Below, piece after piece: positions 1 to 10,698 of a stretch of DNA of 28,177 bases. Position 1 is the stretch's first letter. Each line of letters starts with the position of its first letter. The stretch is from assembly GCA_039111635.1 (NCBI GenBank), contig JBCAQO010000135.1:1-28177 (forward strand). The letters run 5' to 3'. The notes under the pieces are model-generated. The model was not told the origin of the DNA, made no database searches, and saw only the letters and a list, made by a program, of their open reading frames with translations. Source of the stretch: Heterobasidion occidentale. Taxonomy: Eukaryota > Basidiomycota > Agaricomycetes > Russulales > Bondarzewiaceae. The position numbers and the translations under genes are program-made.

Positions 1-372
1 ATGAAGGGAGGGGATGAAGCTTCTTGCTGCCGGAACATAGGTTAGAACTACGATGGGATTGCTCAAAGTCAAGATAACAAGCTCACTCACTCGAAGAGAT
101 GCTCAGCGCTGAAGCAAAAACGACGCTCAGCGATAGCGGGATCGCAATGAGCACGACCATCAGTATTATGAAGAGCGATATCCGCCAATTCATCAGACGC
201 GTCCTGAACGCAATTGTCAAACGACGCTCAGTGCCTACGTGGAGACGACTCACCCCGTATGGAGCACATCCAGACCTTGACACATCAACATCAAGAAGAG
301 CAGACAACATTCGGAGAAGCAGAGCGAGAAAAGGCTCCTCCAGAGACTGGAATGGAGAGCGCGTTTCGACAT
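1..372 (-). CDS. Partial membrane protein running off the left edge
   Basis: I do not recognise this gene. Three exons can be linked on the minus strand: 254-372, 91-203 and 1-47. They are joined by introns 204-253 (GTGAGT donor, TTCAG acceptor) and 48-90 (GTGAGT donor, GTAG acceptor), and the frame stays open across both junctions to the window edge. The assembled N-terminal part has one hydrophobic stretch (FSECCLLFLMLMC) and a second strong membrane segment after residue 40 (ISLFIILMVVLIAIPLSLSV). This suggests a type II or polytopic membrane protein whose body lies beyond the window. The ATG at 372 is the first in frame with these exons. The frame stays open upstream to about 500 with a Pro/Thr-rich stretch, so an earlier exon is possible. 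The 43-nt intron is shorter than the others in the window. The function is unknown. Confidence 0.38.
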
Positions 373-975
373 TGTTGGCCGTTCTGGCGCGACTGTCGAT
401 GGTGGTGGAAGCGTGTCGAGCTCTACATAGTCGGCAGTGTTGGGAGCCCGCGGGAGTGTCCATCGAGGTATACATTTCCCAACACAAATCGGCGACACGA
501 GAAGAAGAGGACGAGCCTGGCGATGAGGTCGAAACGGTCAGCCTCTCCCCATCGCATCAATTCCGGGACCCATTGGTCACCTAATAGACACGAGTATGCA
601 GGTTTCCAATATCGACGTTCGGACCACCTTGAGAGCCATTCCGGGATGATTCACAGCCTGGAACGAGGGAGGACATCTACCGACTTAGCAGGCTCGTGAC
701 GTATGTGGACGGTAGAACGGTCGGCCAGCGCAAGTCAAGGACCTTCAAGGACGTGATCAGGCTCAAGGGCGGGGCCTAGAACCATCTTCTGTGTTAGTCA
801 ACAACGGAGACTAATAGGTGGGGCCGGCCGAAACGAGCGAGGGGGTTGTCTTTGTGGGAAAGCGGAGGCTGAACCTAATGACCCGCTACTTAGTTCGATT
901 CCAACATGGTTGAACTCCGACATTCGTTCCCATTTACCGAGTGGCTTTGCTATAGCCCCCGCCAACGCGTTCAAT
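373..975. other. Region without a supported gene
   Basis: The open frames here on both strands overlap one another and none resembles a known family. The minus frame between 373 and about 500 may be an upstream exon of the left-edge membrane-protein gene. The rest probably holds that gene's promoter and the promoter of the coiled-coil gene starting at 976. I see no tRNA or repeat. Confidence 0.4.
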
Positions 976-1762
976 ATGGCTGAGGTTGCCCCCCTTCCTG
1001 CTGCTCTCCCTCTCCCGGACATCGCAAACGTCGCACATGCATATGAACTACAAGCCCAGGCGAGCACTATGCAAGCCGAGGCCAGTACAATCCTTTCCCA
1101 GAATGCTGCGCTGCTTCCCAATATCCCTGCCGTAAATGGAGTAAACATTCTTCAACAAATTCTTGCCTCTGTATGTATATATGTGTATCATCTATGTTGA
1201 CAGCTAACTTATATTCATCTGTGCAGATCAATGAAATCAACGGGCGCTTGAACACAATGAATGGACGCTTGAACACAATCGAAGGACGCTTGACCACAAT
1301 GGAAGGACGCTTGACCACAATGGAAGGACAGCTGAACAATGTTCGCGCAGATGTTGAGACCGTTCGAGCAGATGTTCAGCAAGTCCGACAAGACTTGAGA
1401 TACGAGTGAGAAGTTCATCATCCCCATCCAAGTAACACTGATCTAATCAAAGCCTGCAGGTCTGAATGCACCATTATCCGTTCCCATAACACACAGCAGG
1501 CGCGTAATGGGCCCTTGATTCCGCTACCTCATCGCCCTGGTTGCCCTGCCTATCAAGCGGGCGATTTTCCCGCAAATGAGTTAGCGCTGCCCACTTTAAC
1601 TGGTAAGTCTGGCAGCCTTTCTGTAGCAACGTAGTGCTTACTACCTGCCTAATTATAGTTGCAGCTGCAAACCATCTCTTGGCCGCCTATGGACTGCCCG
1701 CCGCTGGGAACATTCAAGAAAAGAGGGAAAGGCTTGCTCGATTCCTTGGCCGTCAACTCTGA
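976..1762 (+). CDS. Coiled-coil protein with C-terminal helical domain
   Basis: The exons are 976-1170, 1227-1405, 1460-1602 and 1659-1762. They are joined by three introns of 54-56 nt with good GTATGT, GTGAGA and GTAAGT donors, and give 206 residues. The first ~65 residues are Ala/Pro/Leu-rich. Residues ~71-125 form seven-residue repeats (GRLNTMN, GRLTTME, then ADVETVR-type), which is a textbook trimeric or dimeric coiled coil. A Pro-rich linker follows (residues ~128-170). The C-terminal ~35 residues (HLLAAYGLPAAGNIQEKRERL) look like a SAP-like helix-extended loop-helix, but this is only an impression. Uncharacterised proteins with this layout, an N-terminal coil plus a conserved tail, are common in Agaricomycetes. 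No signal peptide or membrane segment is present. Upstream in-frame codons lack an ATG, so the start at 976 is the first available. The molecular role is unknown. Confidence 0.8.
1242..1388 (+). repeat. Seven tandem 21-bp units encoding coiled-coil heptads
   Basis: Seven consecutive 21-bp units encode seven-residue repeats. The first four are close copies (GGACGCTTGACCACAATGGAA type) and the next three are diverged. The third and fourth copies are identical or nearly so, which suggests recent unit duplication. The repeat is the DNA basis of the coiled coil in the 976-1762 gene. Confidence 0.85.
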
Positions 1763-2336
1763 ATTTTTCTCTTTCTCTTTCTCTCGCTGATTTGCTTTGT
1801 TCATTGCTATCGAATTGCTTTGTAGTCTTGTGTATTTAATGTGAGTGCCAAGAATCGATGTCGGTCTCGAAGTTGAAACCATGAGGTGATGGTTTCCCAT
1901 GGAGTCCACATACAGTCCGCGTCTCGTGTGAGTGATTTTACCTCGATAGGATGTAGTCGGTCTGTAAGGGCGCTAGCTATCCAGCATTGCATGATCGAAG
2001 GAAGCTAGGCACCCAATGTAGGAGAAGAATCGAACTAGTCACCCGGTCCATTTGGCGCGCGTTGTGAGATTCCTCAACCCGAACAAAATTGATACAAAGA
2101 TATCGATATCACAATACACGCGTCAAACGCGTCGAACGTGCAACGGAGGGAAACACATTATATATTGCAGTTCGAACATATCCCGAATGCTGTTCTCTGC
2201 AGTGATACCCTCTACGTGGTCTGGTGCCCGCAGCCCAATCATCTAACTAAATAAGAGACAGCTTCTATGGAGATTGTCCGGGATGAGAAGGACGGGGACG
2301 ATAACGACGATAACGACGAATGCAATACATAATCCT
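1763..2336. other. Convergent intergenic region
   Basis: This lies between the 3' ends of the coiled-coil gene (+) and the prenyltransferase gene (-). It contains a pyrimidine tract just after the stop of the coiled-coil gene (about 1765-1788, TTTCTC units) and a short imperfect repeat of GACGATAAC near 2297-2320. No gene is visible. Confidence 0.6.
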
Positions 2337-3714
2337 TCAGAAAGGCAACTGGAAGGGAAGCTGATCAATTTTGACGAGGTAGTCGACCATCAAGCCGGCC
2401 CAGGTGATCCAACCCATGTGGCCGTTGCGGATGAAGTTCACTAAAAGAGAAGACGATCAGCGTCTAGCGATGAACGAGGATCAGTTAGGGCGACGTACGG
2501 CCGCAGCTATCAGGGGAGTCCAAGTCGACGGTGGCGTATTGCCAGAGAATGTGGAGGAGAGTACCGCCGACGGAGATGTAGAAGTAGTAGGGGGTCTGGT
2601 GGTTGAGGACACCGGCGTAGTAGAGGGTGCCGACGAACATCATGGAGAGGACGAAGCAGAAGGGGCGAACGTAGTCGCCGAGCATCACGGCGGTGGACTT
2701 GACGCCGACCTTGACATCGTCACGACGGTCCTGGCACGCGTAGATGGTATCTGGCAGATTTATTAATACCGAGATCATCAGAAAACAGGCGCTTGCTCAC
2801 CATAGTGCATCGTCCATCCCCAAGTACCAACCATGAGAACACCCAAGAGCTGGGTGTCGAGGCTGCCAGTAACTGCGGCCCATGCAACGACGAGACCAAA
2901 GTTCATGCAGATCCCAAGCCAGGCCTGTGGCCAGTAGGTGATGCGCTTCATGAGAGGGTAGATCAAGAAACTGTAGATATGTTCAGAGAATGGACGCATC
3001 ACGTCTCAACGATTATGCTTACAGAGGAAGGAGCTGAAGAACAGCTGCGTAAAGCCTGAATGCCAACGGACGTGGGGTGAGGAAGGCGATTAAACGCAAG
3101 ACAAAGAATGAACACGCACGCAATTTCGTTGTACGATACATATACAACAAGGCCGGCGATGTACTGGAGGATAAGATAGACAACAGCGGCGAAAACAGAT
3201 ACACGACCGCTGGCGAGAGGGCGCCCCTTGGTCCTCTCTAAAGGACTGGTAAGTGAACGTCCGTTGACGAGTGATAAACAGATATACTGACCGACACCAG
3301 CATCGAACTTGCGGTCAAAGATGTCGTTGATGGTGCACGCAGAGCCGCGAACAATGAAGGCCGCGAAGAGAGACTTGGCCAACTCCACCCAATACCGGTT
3401 GAGTGGAAGTTCGGTATGGTACGCCGCCATGGTCAGGCCCCATGCTATGGTAGCAGTGCGGATTAAGAAATGCGCGAGGGCACGATCAGTCGAAGAAACT
3501 AACCGAATGGCCAGAACATGAGAATCGTTCCTGTCGGCTATAGAGAAAAAACATGTAAGCACGATGTGCAAGACCCTACTGAGACGCATCATACCTTGTG
3601 GAAGCGGATGAGCTCCAAGTATGGTCGGACCCCGGGGGAGACGAGGCCGAGAGGGAAAGGAAGCTTTTCAGCCTCCTTCTTTACGAGAGGAGTCTTCTCA
3701 GAAGTGCGGGCCAT
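2337..3714 (-). CDS. UbiA-family aromatic prenyltransferase (4-hydroxybenzoate polyprenyltransferase-like)
   Basis: This integral membrane enzyme is expected to transfer a polyprenyl chain to an aromatic acid. The family includes COQ2 (ubiquinone) and fungal meroterpenoid enzymes. Exons: 3595-3714, 3504-3537, 3292-3444, 3120-3237, 3023-3055, 2801-2970, 2499-2750, 2337-2440. The seven introns are 50-64 nt, all phases agree, and the product is 327 aa. Both Asp-rich Mg-diphosphate motifs are present: NDIFDRKFD (residues 91-99) followed by VERTKGRPLASG, and DTIYACQDRRDD (210-221). Other family marks are RFHKPTGTILMFWPFAWGL (residues ~37-55) and about eight hydrophobic helices. The start at 3714 is about 100 bp downstream of a TATA-like element, and this form has no clear mitochondrial presequence. 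An in-frame ATG at 3903 would add 63 Arg-rich residues. I cannot tell COQ2 from a secondary-metabolism paralogue by eye. No polyketide synthase or other biosynthetic gene lies nearby. Confidence 0.92.
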
Positions 3715-3810
3715 GGCAGACGACGTGGAAGAGAGGCCAAGAAGAATTGGATGAAGAGGAAGGGGTGCTGCGAGCCGGGAATGCCCCTCAGCGCCCTTTC
3801 GACCATGGTT

Positions 3811-3816
3811 TTTATA
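3811..3816 (-). promoter_or_regulatory. TATA-like element of the prenyltransferase gene
   Basis: On the minus strand the sequence reads CATATAAAAACC, about 100 bp upstream of the ATG at 3714. The spacing suits a TATA element for that start and argues against regular use of the ATG at 3903, which lies upstream of it. Confidence 0.45.
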
Positions 3817-4806
3817 TGATCCTGGTGCAGATGCAATCCTCCGCCGTGGTCGTCTTTGTGCGGTAAATAAACGGCGTTCGCGATATGATGGACCTGTTCT
3901 CATCTCTGGCCTCCAATCAAATATGCCTCGTGGCTTACCTACTCAGCACTAAAGCATCGGGAATTGCGAGCGTCCTATAGAAGCTGTTCGCTGGCATCAA
4001 ATTAAGCGCCTGTTATATTGGGGAAAAACAGTTGAGGAGGTGTGAGTGAATCAGCAACTCACTGGGATGGAAAGTGAAGAGACTGTTCAGACCGCAAGAA
4101 ACCAAACAGGTACTGTCTTGCACCGCAAGGCTTGATAGAGGCGTAGGAGGAGTAATGGGTTTTACCTAAGTCTCTCGAATACCATCCGAGCAAGGCGGTG
4201 CATACGCAAAGCACACCGCCCTCAAGGAAGCCCATCGGATCACTGACAGCAGCGTCGGCATTCAATCTGGAAATTGATTGCTATCAACTTGAGAAGGCTT
4301 GGGCGCTCGGATCTATGGAGTTATCAAGTTAAGGTGAAGAGATTGCGACAGCAACCCAATCGACGTGTTTCAATTCTCCACCACACGAACAAGACCTGAG
4401 AGAGAGAAACTTGGAAGAACGGGTCCTGGCAATGGCCCGGCACACGGCAGCTACCGGCGCTAGATAAGCGCGCACGGATCCGCGGATACGTGAGATCATG
4501 TCATGTACGCCGCATGATAGCCCTGCGTTACAACACCATCCGACATACTGAAACCTGCGTAAATATTGTGCTTTCATTTGCTTTTCGTTGAGGTCCTGGC
4601 AAGCGTCGCCGAGGTGCGTTTCTGAACTCGAAATGAATAACATCATCTTATGTGCTTAGCGCACTGTACAGTACAGTAGCGCCGTTTTATGATAGTATGC
4701 TGTTCGCAATCAAACTGGAAACTTTCCAAGGGCGTCTGAAGTGTCAACTTGCGTCACTTCTTCAATGTTTCGACTTCCCGTCAAGCGCCAAAACGGTCAA
4801 CCTTGG

Positions 4807-4834
4807 AGCTTGAAGCTTGAAGCTTGAAGTTTGA
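4807..4834. repeat. Four tandem copies of AGCTTGA
   Basis: Three perfect copies of AGCTTGA and a fourth with one change (AGTTTGA) lie head to tail in the promoter region upstream of the gene at 5278. The copies carry overlapping AAGCTT sites. No function is known, and this may be simple replication slippage. Confidence 0.8.
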
Positions 4835-5277
4835 TGGGTCGGCAACCCTTCGCCTTCGTGAGTTCTTATCCTTTCAGGAGTTGACAATGCCTTGTTGGAC
4901 AGTCGTGAACGTGCAGCCTGTGAGTTTCCTAGTATCAGCGTAGATGTAGTCTTGATCGATGCACTCCCCTCTAGTTTTGGTCTGTCAGTCCATTCGGTGA
5001 TGGTGCCTTTGTCAAAATTTGCAGTCTTTAACGGAATTTACTTAGATACCCTGACTTTTCTCCATCGAGTTCAATACACCCTCACCTCCGTACACCATCA
5101 TACATTGGATCCCACCATTTTTCTTTCCTTGGTCTAAATGTCCTGTCTTTGCACCGCTGTGTCTCCAATTTCGAAGAGCAGAGACCCTATCCAACCCACT
5201 CGAAGGTCCATCATCATCAAGCGCTTGTCTCGCGCGGCTTGTGAGTTATTGTTCCATCTTTTATCTAACGCCTGTAG

Positions 5278-6666
5278 ATGAATTCGATGGGCCTAGCTGC
5301 TATTGGCAAATTGCGCTCAATCGATCTACACAAGGTCGCACCATCCATCCAGCGATCCTTAGGAAAGATCATACACAATCACACCCCGAAAACCTCTGCA
5401 CGTCAAGTCATCCCTCGTCTCGGTTGCCAACCGCTCAGGATTGCCTGTCGAACTGCACAGGGTCTGAAAGCGTTTGGATTACACGCCGGCCACCCTGTTC
5501 GGACGCGAGTGCCCTATCTTGTCAGACGTCGTTCGAAGCTTCAAAGTGTCCTCGGAGCTTGCGTCCGGTCTTGGGATTGTGGCGGTTCTGTCATCATCAC
5601 TCGCGAAAGTGGCACATCCCATCTCCCTGGAAGCTACGTTTTCACAGATGGTGATGAGTTGATGGCGAGCGTCGTCGACGAGTCATGGGACGAAGGCGCT
5701 TTTGACATCAGTATGATGAGCATCGACGACGATCTATTGGACATTCATGAAGTACTCCACCACGAAGATCGTCCCAATGTGTGTCAAAAAGACCTCAATG
5801 TCCCTGTCTCCAGGAACCTGGCCGTGGATAAAGACCTCGTATACTCGCTGTCTATCAGCATGGAGCAACTTGCGTGGGATATTGAAGCCGCGCTGCACAG
5901 CCTTGAGCGCGATTTGGAGGAAGATGATTACGACTCGCCGCCGGGCCACTCTAAGGCACTTGGGGATCTGCCCGATGCTCTCTTGGAGCGCTCGATGGAG
6001 GACCTCGTTGATCGTTCCGCACAATACAAGCATCTACATGATGTTGGGGTTGTAGATATGCCTATGGACGATCCGAAGCCTGCTGCTCCCTCTGAACTCC
6101 TCTATCCGCCCCCGATTTTTCCCGATCTGACAGTTGATTTTTTCGCAAACTTACCTTCGATCGTCCTTCATAGTCCTCCAGACGCTCAGACGCCATCCCT
6201 CATTGCTCTCCTGCAGGACTCCGTTAGTGATACCGTGGCTCACCCTTCGATACCTCTACAGAAGTCGATGTCCGAGGGCAATCGTGCAAGATCTAGCACA
6301 GCTGAAGAGCATGCTAGTGGCGAAGTGCAGGTTTCCAAACCTGTAAAGCCTGTTAGAAGAGGTTTGATCTCTCAGACTTCGATCGACGATGACAGCAAGG
6401 TTTGGTGCCTCGCCAGGACCTCTCAGTCAGGGGAATTCAACTTATCTTCCTCGTCAACTTCCTCATCTCAGACTGTCAGATCTCATCTGGTTCCTTCACT
6501 CTCTTCGGATTCTCGATCTTTCCTGGTTGCTCCCAAGACACCTGACATGTCTGTCGCGTCTTCTGCTTCTTTCAAAACAGCCTTATCTTCGATGCCTCCT
6601 TCGACATCGACCTATTCGCTTGGTCCTTCTGGAAGGGCGTCAAGCATGCAGAATGCTTGTATCTAG
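5278..6666 (+). CDS. Ser-rich protein of unknown function, single exon
   Basis: An uninterrupted frame of 462 codons begins at the first ATG after a possible 5' leader intron. I do not recognise a family. Residues ~1-110 are basic (KLRSIDLHKVAPSIQRSLG, then an Arg-rich segment). Residues ~120-270 are acidic, with Asp/Glu runs and leucines spaced like amphipathic helices (SMEQLAWDIEAALHSLERDL). The last ~150 residues are Ser/Thr/Pro-rich and low in complexity, as in disordered regulatory proteins. No signal peptide or membrane helix is seen. A second frame is also open over 5241-5654, so the first ~125 residues could be in either frame. The acidic and Ser-rich part beyond 5655 is the secure portion. 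This may be lineage-specific. Confidence 0.6.
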   Translation: MNSMGLAAIGKLRSIDLHKVAPSIQRSLGKIIHNHTPKTSARQVIPRLGCQPLRIACRTAQGLKAFGLHAGHPVRTRVPYLVRRRSKLQSVLGACVRSWDCGGSVIITRESGTSHLPGSYVFTDGDELMASVVDESWDEGAFDISMMSIDDDLLDIHEVLHHEDRPNVCQKDLNVPVSRNLAVDKDLVYSLSISMEQLAWDIEAALHSLERDLEEDDYDSPPGHSKALGDLPDALLERSMEDLVDRSAQYKHLHDVGVVDMPMDDPKPAAPSELLYPPPIFPDLTVDFFANLPSIVLHSPPDAQTPSLIALLQDSVSDTVAHPSIPLQKSMSEGNRARSSTAEEHASGEVQVSKPVKPVRRGLISQTSIDDDSKVWCLARTSQSGEFNLSSSSTSSSQTVRSHLVPSLSSDSRSFLVAPKTPDMSVASSASFKTALSSMPPSTSTYSLGPSGRASSMQNACI

Positions 6667-7634
6667 AGCATGCGCGATACCGTTCGTTAGTCTGTGTCGG
6701 AACATGTCATGTTACTCTCCATCAAGTCCAGTGTCCTCCTTCATCTTCTCCGACGCTGTCATCATGGCCGCGCCAATGTACTTTCAAGCAATCCGCTCGC
6801 CTAAGATCCAATGATTAACGAGGAAAACTTAGCTTTCATGCCATTACAGCTGTCTTCGAAAAACTTGACTGAGTAATCTATGGGGGGTCCGCTAGTATAG
6901 ATAAAAGGTACTTGTATATTCGCATCTCACTAAATAGTTTCTGACAATTTGCCCAGCGATCCCATTTCCCTCCGCCAACACCCTCGAATAATTACCTGAG
7001 CCTCATTCCTCAGATTACTGGATTCGTATGACATAGTCTTTTGTCCACGATACATGATAGTTGATCAAACAAGTGGTAGACTCTCGGAAAGAGCTGTGGT
7101 CAATCAACTTACGGCTGCGGAACAGTATCTTGTCTGATGCCTTTTGGCATATCTTGTCTAGCGCCCGTGAGGTGACAGGTGTCAAAACTATGAAACATTG
7201 TGGATTTGCAAACGTCGATTTCAGAAAATACTCTAGGGTAATAGAGGGCAGTGCCTACGAGGAGTGCACCAAGTGTGCCGGCCAGACCTACTGTCTTTCT
7301 GCCAGGAGACTACAAACCTTGTGTTATCCACCATTGTCAATTTCCTCGGATTCATCCTGGCCTGGCCTGGCATTTTCTATGCCGCTTGTAGGCATACGCG
7401 GATTGAAATCCTCTACATACGAGAGTATCAATAAACTGCTGGATGTGTCGGATGTCTTCAAAAGGCCCCGCCAGGTCCCGCCGACCTACGCCGGCGGCTT
7501 GTATTTAGTCACATGACATTACGTCAGGAGAGGGCTGTACTGTCCTGAGTCGCTCGTTGTCATCGCCAGTGCCATCATACATTTCCTCCCGCTGTTGTCG
7601 ACGTACTCGAGAGTGTCCACAGGACATCTCTGAT
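6667..7634. other. Intergenic region upstream of AKR1
   Basis: This holds the 3' end of the Ser-rich gene and the promoter of the palmitoyltransferase gene. An open frame at 7061-7516 (+) has no family features, biased composition or splice partner. No RNA gene or repeat was recognised. The frame of AKR1 extends upstream of 7635, but without an ATG. Confidence 0.55.
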
Positions 7635-10299
7635 ATGGATGAAATCGTCAACCCCAAGGGGGGTCTTTCTGCAACGTCTATCACCCCTGCTTCTGCCACC
7701 GCGACCGCGTTCAATACACCTACGTCGCATCTCAGGACAACAGTCGAGCCAGAGGTACTATTCATTCTTCTGTGCCACTACCATGCTTACCAGAACATCC
7801 CTCAGGCCAAAATTTTTGTTGCTTCTCAGCGGGGGGACATTGCGCTCATTCGCGAGCTCATCGAGTCTGGCAAGGCCAGAGCGACAGATCGGGATGAGCA
7901 GAATATCACCCCTTTGCATTGGGCTGCGATCAATGCCCATGTCCCAGCGTGTCGCTTCTTGCTCGAACAGGGCGCAGAAGTTGATGCTCTAGGAGGCGAC
8001 CTCATGGCTACCCCCATGCAATGGGCCGCGCGCGGAGGATATCTCTATGTCATCCAGCTTCTCATCGCTCATAACGCCGATCCCAACATCAAAGATTCTC
8101 AAGGATACAATACCCTACACCTCGTCACCCATTCCTCGTCAATAATGCCTCTCCTTTACCTTCTCCATCAACCCATCAGCGTTGACGAGCGTGACACTAA
8201 CGGCCACACGGCGCTTATGTGGGCGGCATACCAAGGCGATGCACTCTCAGTTGACCTCTTACTCAAGCATGGTGCCAGTACTACTGTAAAAGATGACTCC
8301 GGCCTCACACCGCTGCATTGGGCTGTCGTTCGAGGAAACAGGATGTGCATTCGGAGGCTGATCGAGAAAGGCGCCGAGATTGGTGCAAAGGACAATGAGG
8401 GCAGGACTGCGCGAGATATGGCCGTAGAGCTGAAAAGCCTTGGCGCGTGGAAGAGAGCGCTGGAAGAAGGAGGATTCATGGAGGACGGCTCCAAGAAAAG
8501 AAAACCCATGAGCGAGGTGTGCCATTCCTTTCTCGTCCTACTTTCACAAATATTCAAATGCTTATCTTTATTTAGCGGAACACAAAAATCGCAATTTTTG
8601 TCATGCCCACAATTTTCTTGTATCTTATTTTTATGACTCTCACGATCCTCCCATGGTATACTGGTATTATATTGGCGATGGCCGAATTCTTTGGAATGCA
8701 TCACGTAGGCGTTCATTGACTCCACTGAGGCTATGCATTAACTTTTCTGGAACACAGATTGTTACCCGTGTTCTTCTTAATAGACCAACATATACCGATA
8801 GCGTTACGGCGAGCCCTTACTTTGCAGGCATTATATTCGCATCCATGGTGTGGGTTGCATACGCATGGGTCACACGTCTGCTGCAACGTATGTACCCGAC
8901 TTGAATCTTCGATATCATATTCTCACAACAATCCCTAGAGACCGAGTCGCACGCGTTCACCCATCTTAGTTTCGCACTGAGCTTCGGACTCTGCGTCTAC
9001 AACTTCTTCCGCTCGATGACACTAGACCCGGGAACGTGTCCGGCACCCACCAGCGACGCGGAGCTGAAGTCGGTGAGCAACGATGCTTCTCGTGAAGGTC
9101 TTATTCTTGACCAGTTGATACCAGATAATCGAAGACCTCGCTTCGGAGGGTCGCTTAAATGGCCAGACTTTCTGTATTCAGTGCATGGTAAGCATGGGGC
9201 GTTTTTTGCAGGTACGTACATGTACTAAGCTACGACAGGCGAGAAAACCGTTGCGATCGAAACACTGTCGTGTCTGTGATAAGTGTATCGCTCGTTCAGA
9301 CCAGTAAGTGTTCTTTGCGTAGAAACTGTAATAGTGACTTGACACATCTCACAGCCATTGCCCATGGGTTTGGAACTGTGGTAAGTCTGGTGAACAATCT
9401 TCAAATTAGTGCAGCCTTTCATCCATGAACTTGTAGTTGGCGTCCACAATCATCGACAGTTCATTCTTTTCGTAACAACGCTTGTTCTCGGGATTATCCT
9501 TTTCGACTATCTGACCTTCGCCTGTACGTACACCACAGGCAATCTCTCCATTCACATCTTCAACGATGATCTTCCCACAGATTTCTCTGCACCTGATCTT
9601 CAGCCCTCTCTCTCCCCGTCTTGCCTATTCCCTGCAGCGATCTGCACACTCACGGCGACCGACACTTTCCTCTTCTCCGTCGCGATGTGGTCGACGGTGC
9701 AGCTCCTTTGGACGATTGTTCTCCTCGCGAGTCAATTCTGGCAGGTCGCGCGGCAAATGACCACGCTCGAGGTGTCCAATCTCGGGCGGTATGGATTCAT
9801 GGGCGGACGCGGGGGTGCGAGCCTCGCGTCGCAGATGGGACATCGGCACCAGCATGGAAATGGGCAGAATCCGAGCTCTGACGAGGTCACGCCGACGTTG
9901 GACCACGGGCACGGGCACGGGCACAAGCATGGCGTGTGCGCGGGGTGCGGGAGCGGATTTCTCATGCACCTCCTTGGCCTGGACCGGTTCACGTCCGGCG
10001 GCGCGGCCAACGGGCTCGCGCGCGCATCCAAGGCCGCGAACCCATTCGACATGGGTGTCGTCGCCAACTGCAAGGACTTCTGGACTGTCGGGCGGGAGCT
10101 CGGGGTCGAGTATGAGCGGTTATACGAGGTGCCCGCGGAGGGGTTCCGCGAAGCGAGGCGCAGGAGAGAGGAAGACGGCGAGGAACTCGGCGCGAGCGTG
10201 GGCGGGAGGAAGGGCCTGCGGCAGACGCTCATGATGGGATTGGGCTTAGGCGCGAACAGGAGTGGGCGAAGCGGGTACGAGCCTGTGGGCCAGGTGTAG
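7635..10299 (+). CDS. AKR1: Ankyrin-repeat DHHC protein S-palmitoyltransferase
   Basis: This enzyme S-palmitoylates cysteines of membrane-bound proteins; yeast Akr1 acts at Golgi and endosomal membranes on casein kinases such as Yck2. Exons: 7635-7754, 7806-8516, 8576-8704, 8758-8887, 8939-9072, 9125-9187, 9239-9303, 9355-9380, 9437-9523, 9581-10299. All nine introns (51-59 nt) keep phase and give 727 aa. About six ankyrin repeats fill residues ~45-260 ([41 protein letters not shown]). Membrane helices follow ([20 protein letters not shown]), then the Cys-rich domain [20 protein letters not shown] with DHHC at residues 450-453, then VGVHNHRQF and two further helices. The catalytic motif is complete (yeast Akr1 has DHYC). 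The tail has the TTxE-like [15 protein letters not shown] and a His/Gly cluster ([18 protein letters not shown]). Three introns have lengths divisible by three without stops, so a naive frame would wrongly retain them. Confidence 0.96.
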
Positions 10300-10698
10300 T
10301 TCGAGTATTCAGTAGGCTTATAGTGTTTCGATTGTCTGTGTACTTCTACTCTATATCCGTTGACACTGTTGTTAGCGTGGACTTTTCATGATACATGGTC
10401 AGGCCCTCCTGTCATATCTCACGCCCCGGCATTCCATACAGTCATGACTTACGAACATTGAATGGATCGCTGATTTTCGTATGCATGTGGAGGAAAGCTG
10501 GTAGATGATATTCATACTCCTAGCCACTAAAAAAAAAGCGATACAATTTCTCAACTTCTCTGATTTTTGAGATTCTACTGCTGCAACACAAGGACAAACA
10601 CAAACACCAGGCGAGAAATGATGATGACAGGGTCTGAAAGGTTATTGCTATGAAGACAAGATCTGCTACAACACCGCCAGCAAGTGCACGAGAAACGT
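10300..10698. other. Convergent 3' region of AKR1 and EF1-gamma
   Basis: This stretch of about 400 bp holds the 3' untranslated regions of two convergent genes. It contains an A-run at 10529-10537 and no convincing gene. The plus-strand AATGATGATGA near 10617, followed by CTGA ten bases later, is too compact for a snoRNA. Confidence 0.6.

Larger units (their letters stand above)
3715..5277. other. Divergent intergenic region
   Basis: This stretch separates the prenyltransferase (-) from the Ser-rich protein gene (+) and should hold both promoters. Two minus-strand open frames (4059-4265 and 4329-4646) show no family features or convincing splice partners. A plus-strand ATG at 5138 opens a 35-codon frame ending at a GTGAGT donor followed by a CTGTAG acceptor (5241-5277). 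The acceptor leads into a frame that stops at 5654, so it may be a 5' leader exon rather than coding. A heptamer repeat (4807-4834) and a short palindrome around 4662-4678 (ACTGTACAGTACAGT) are also present. Confidence 0.5.

Noticed and set aside
890..903. AGTTCGATTCC resembling a tRNA B box
   Set aside because: The flanking bases do not form a T stem and no A box or cloverleaf could be folded upstream.
7061..7516. 151-codon plus-strand frame upstream of AKR1
   Set aside because: It has no family features and lies in the AKR1 promoter region; composition is unremarkable.
9732..10232. Minus-strand open frame of 166 codons
   Set aside because: It is antisense to the GC-rich last exon of AKR1, with Arg/Ser/Pro composition typical of a shadow frame.
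10615..10640. AATGATGATGA followed by CTGA on the plus strand as a snoRNA
   Set aside because: Only about ten bases separate the boxes, there is no room for two guides, and no rRNA complement was seen.
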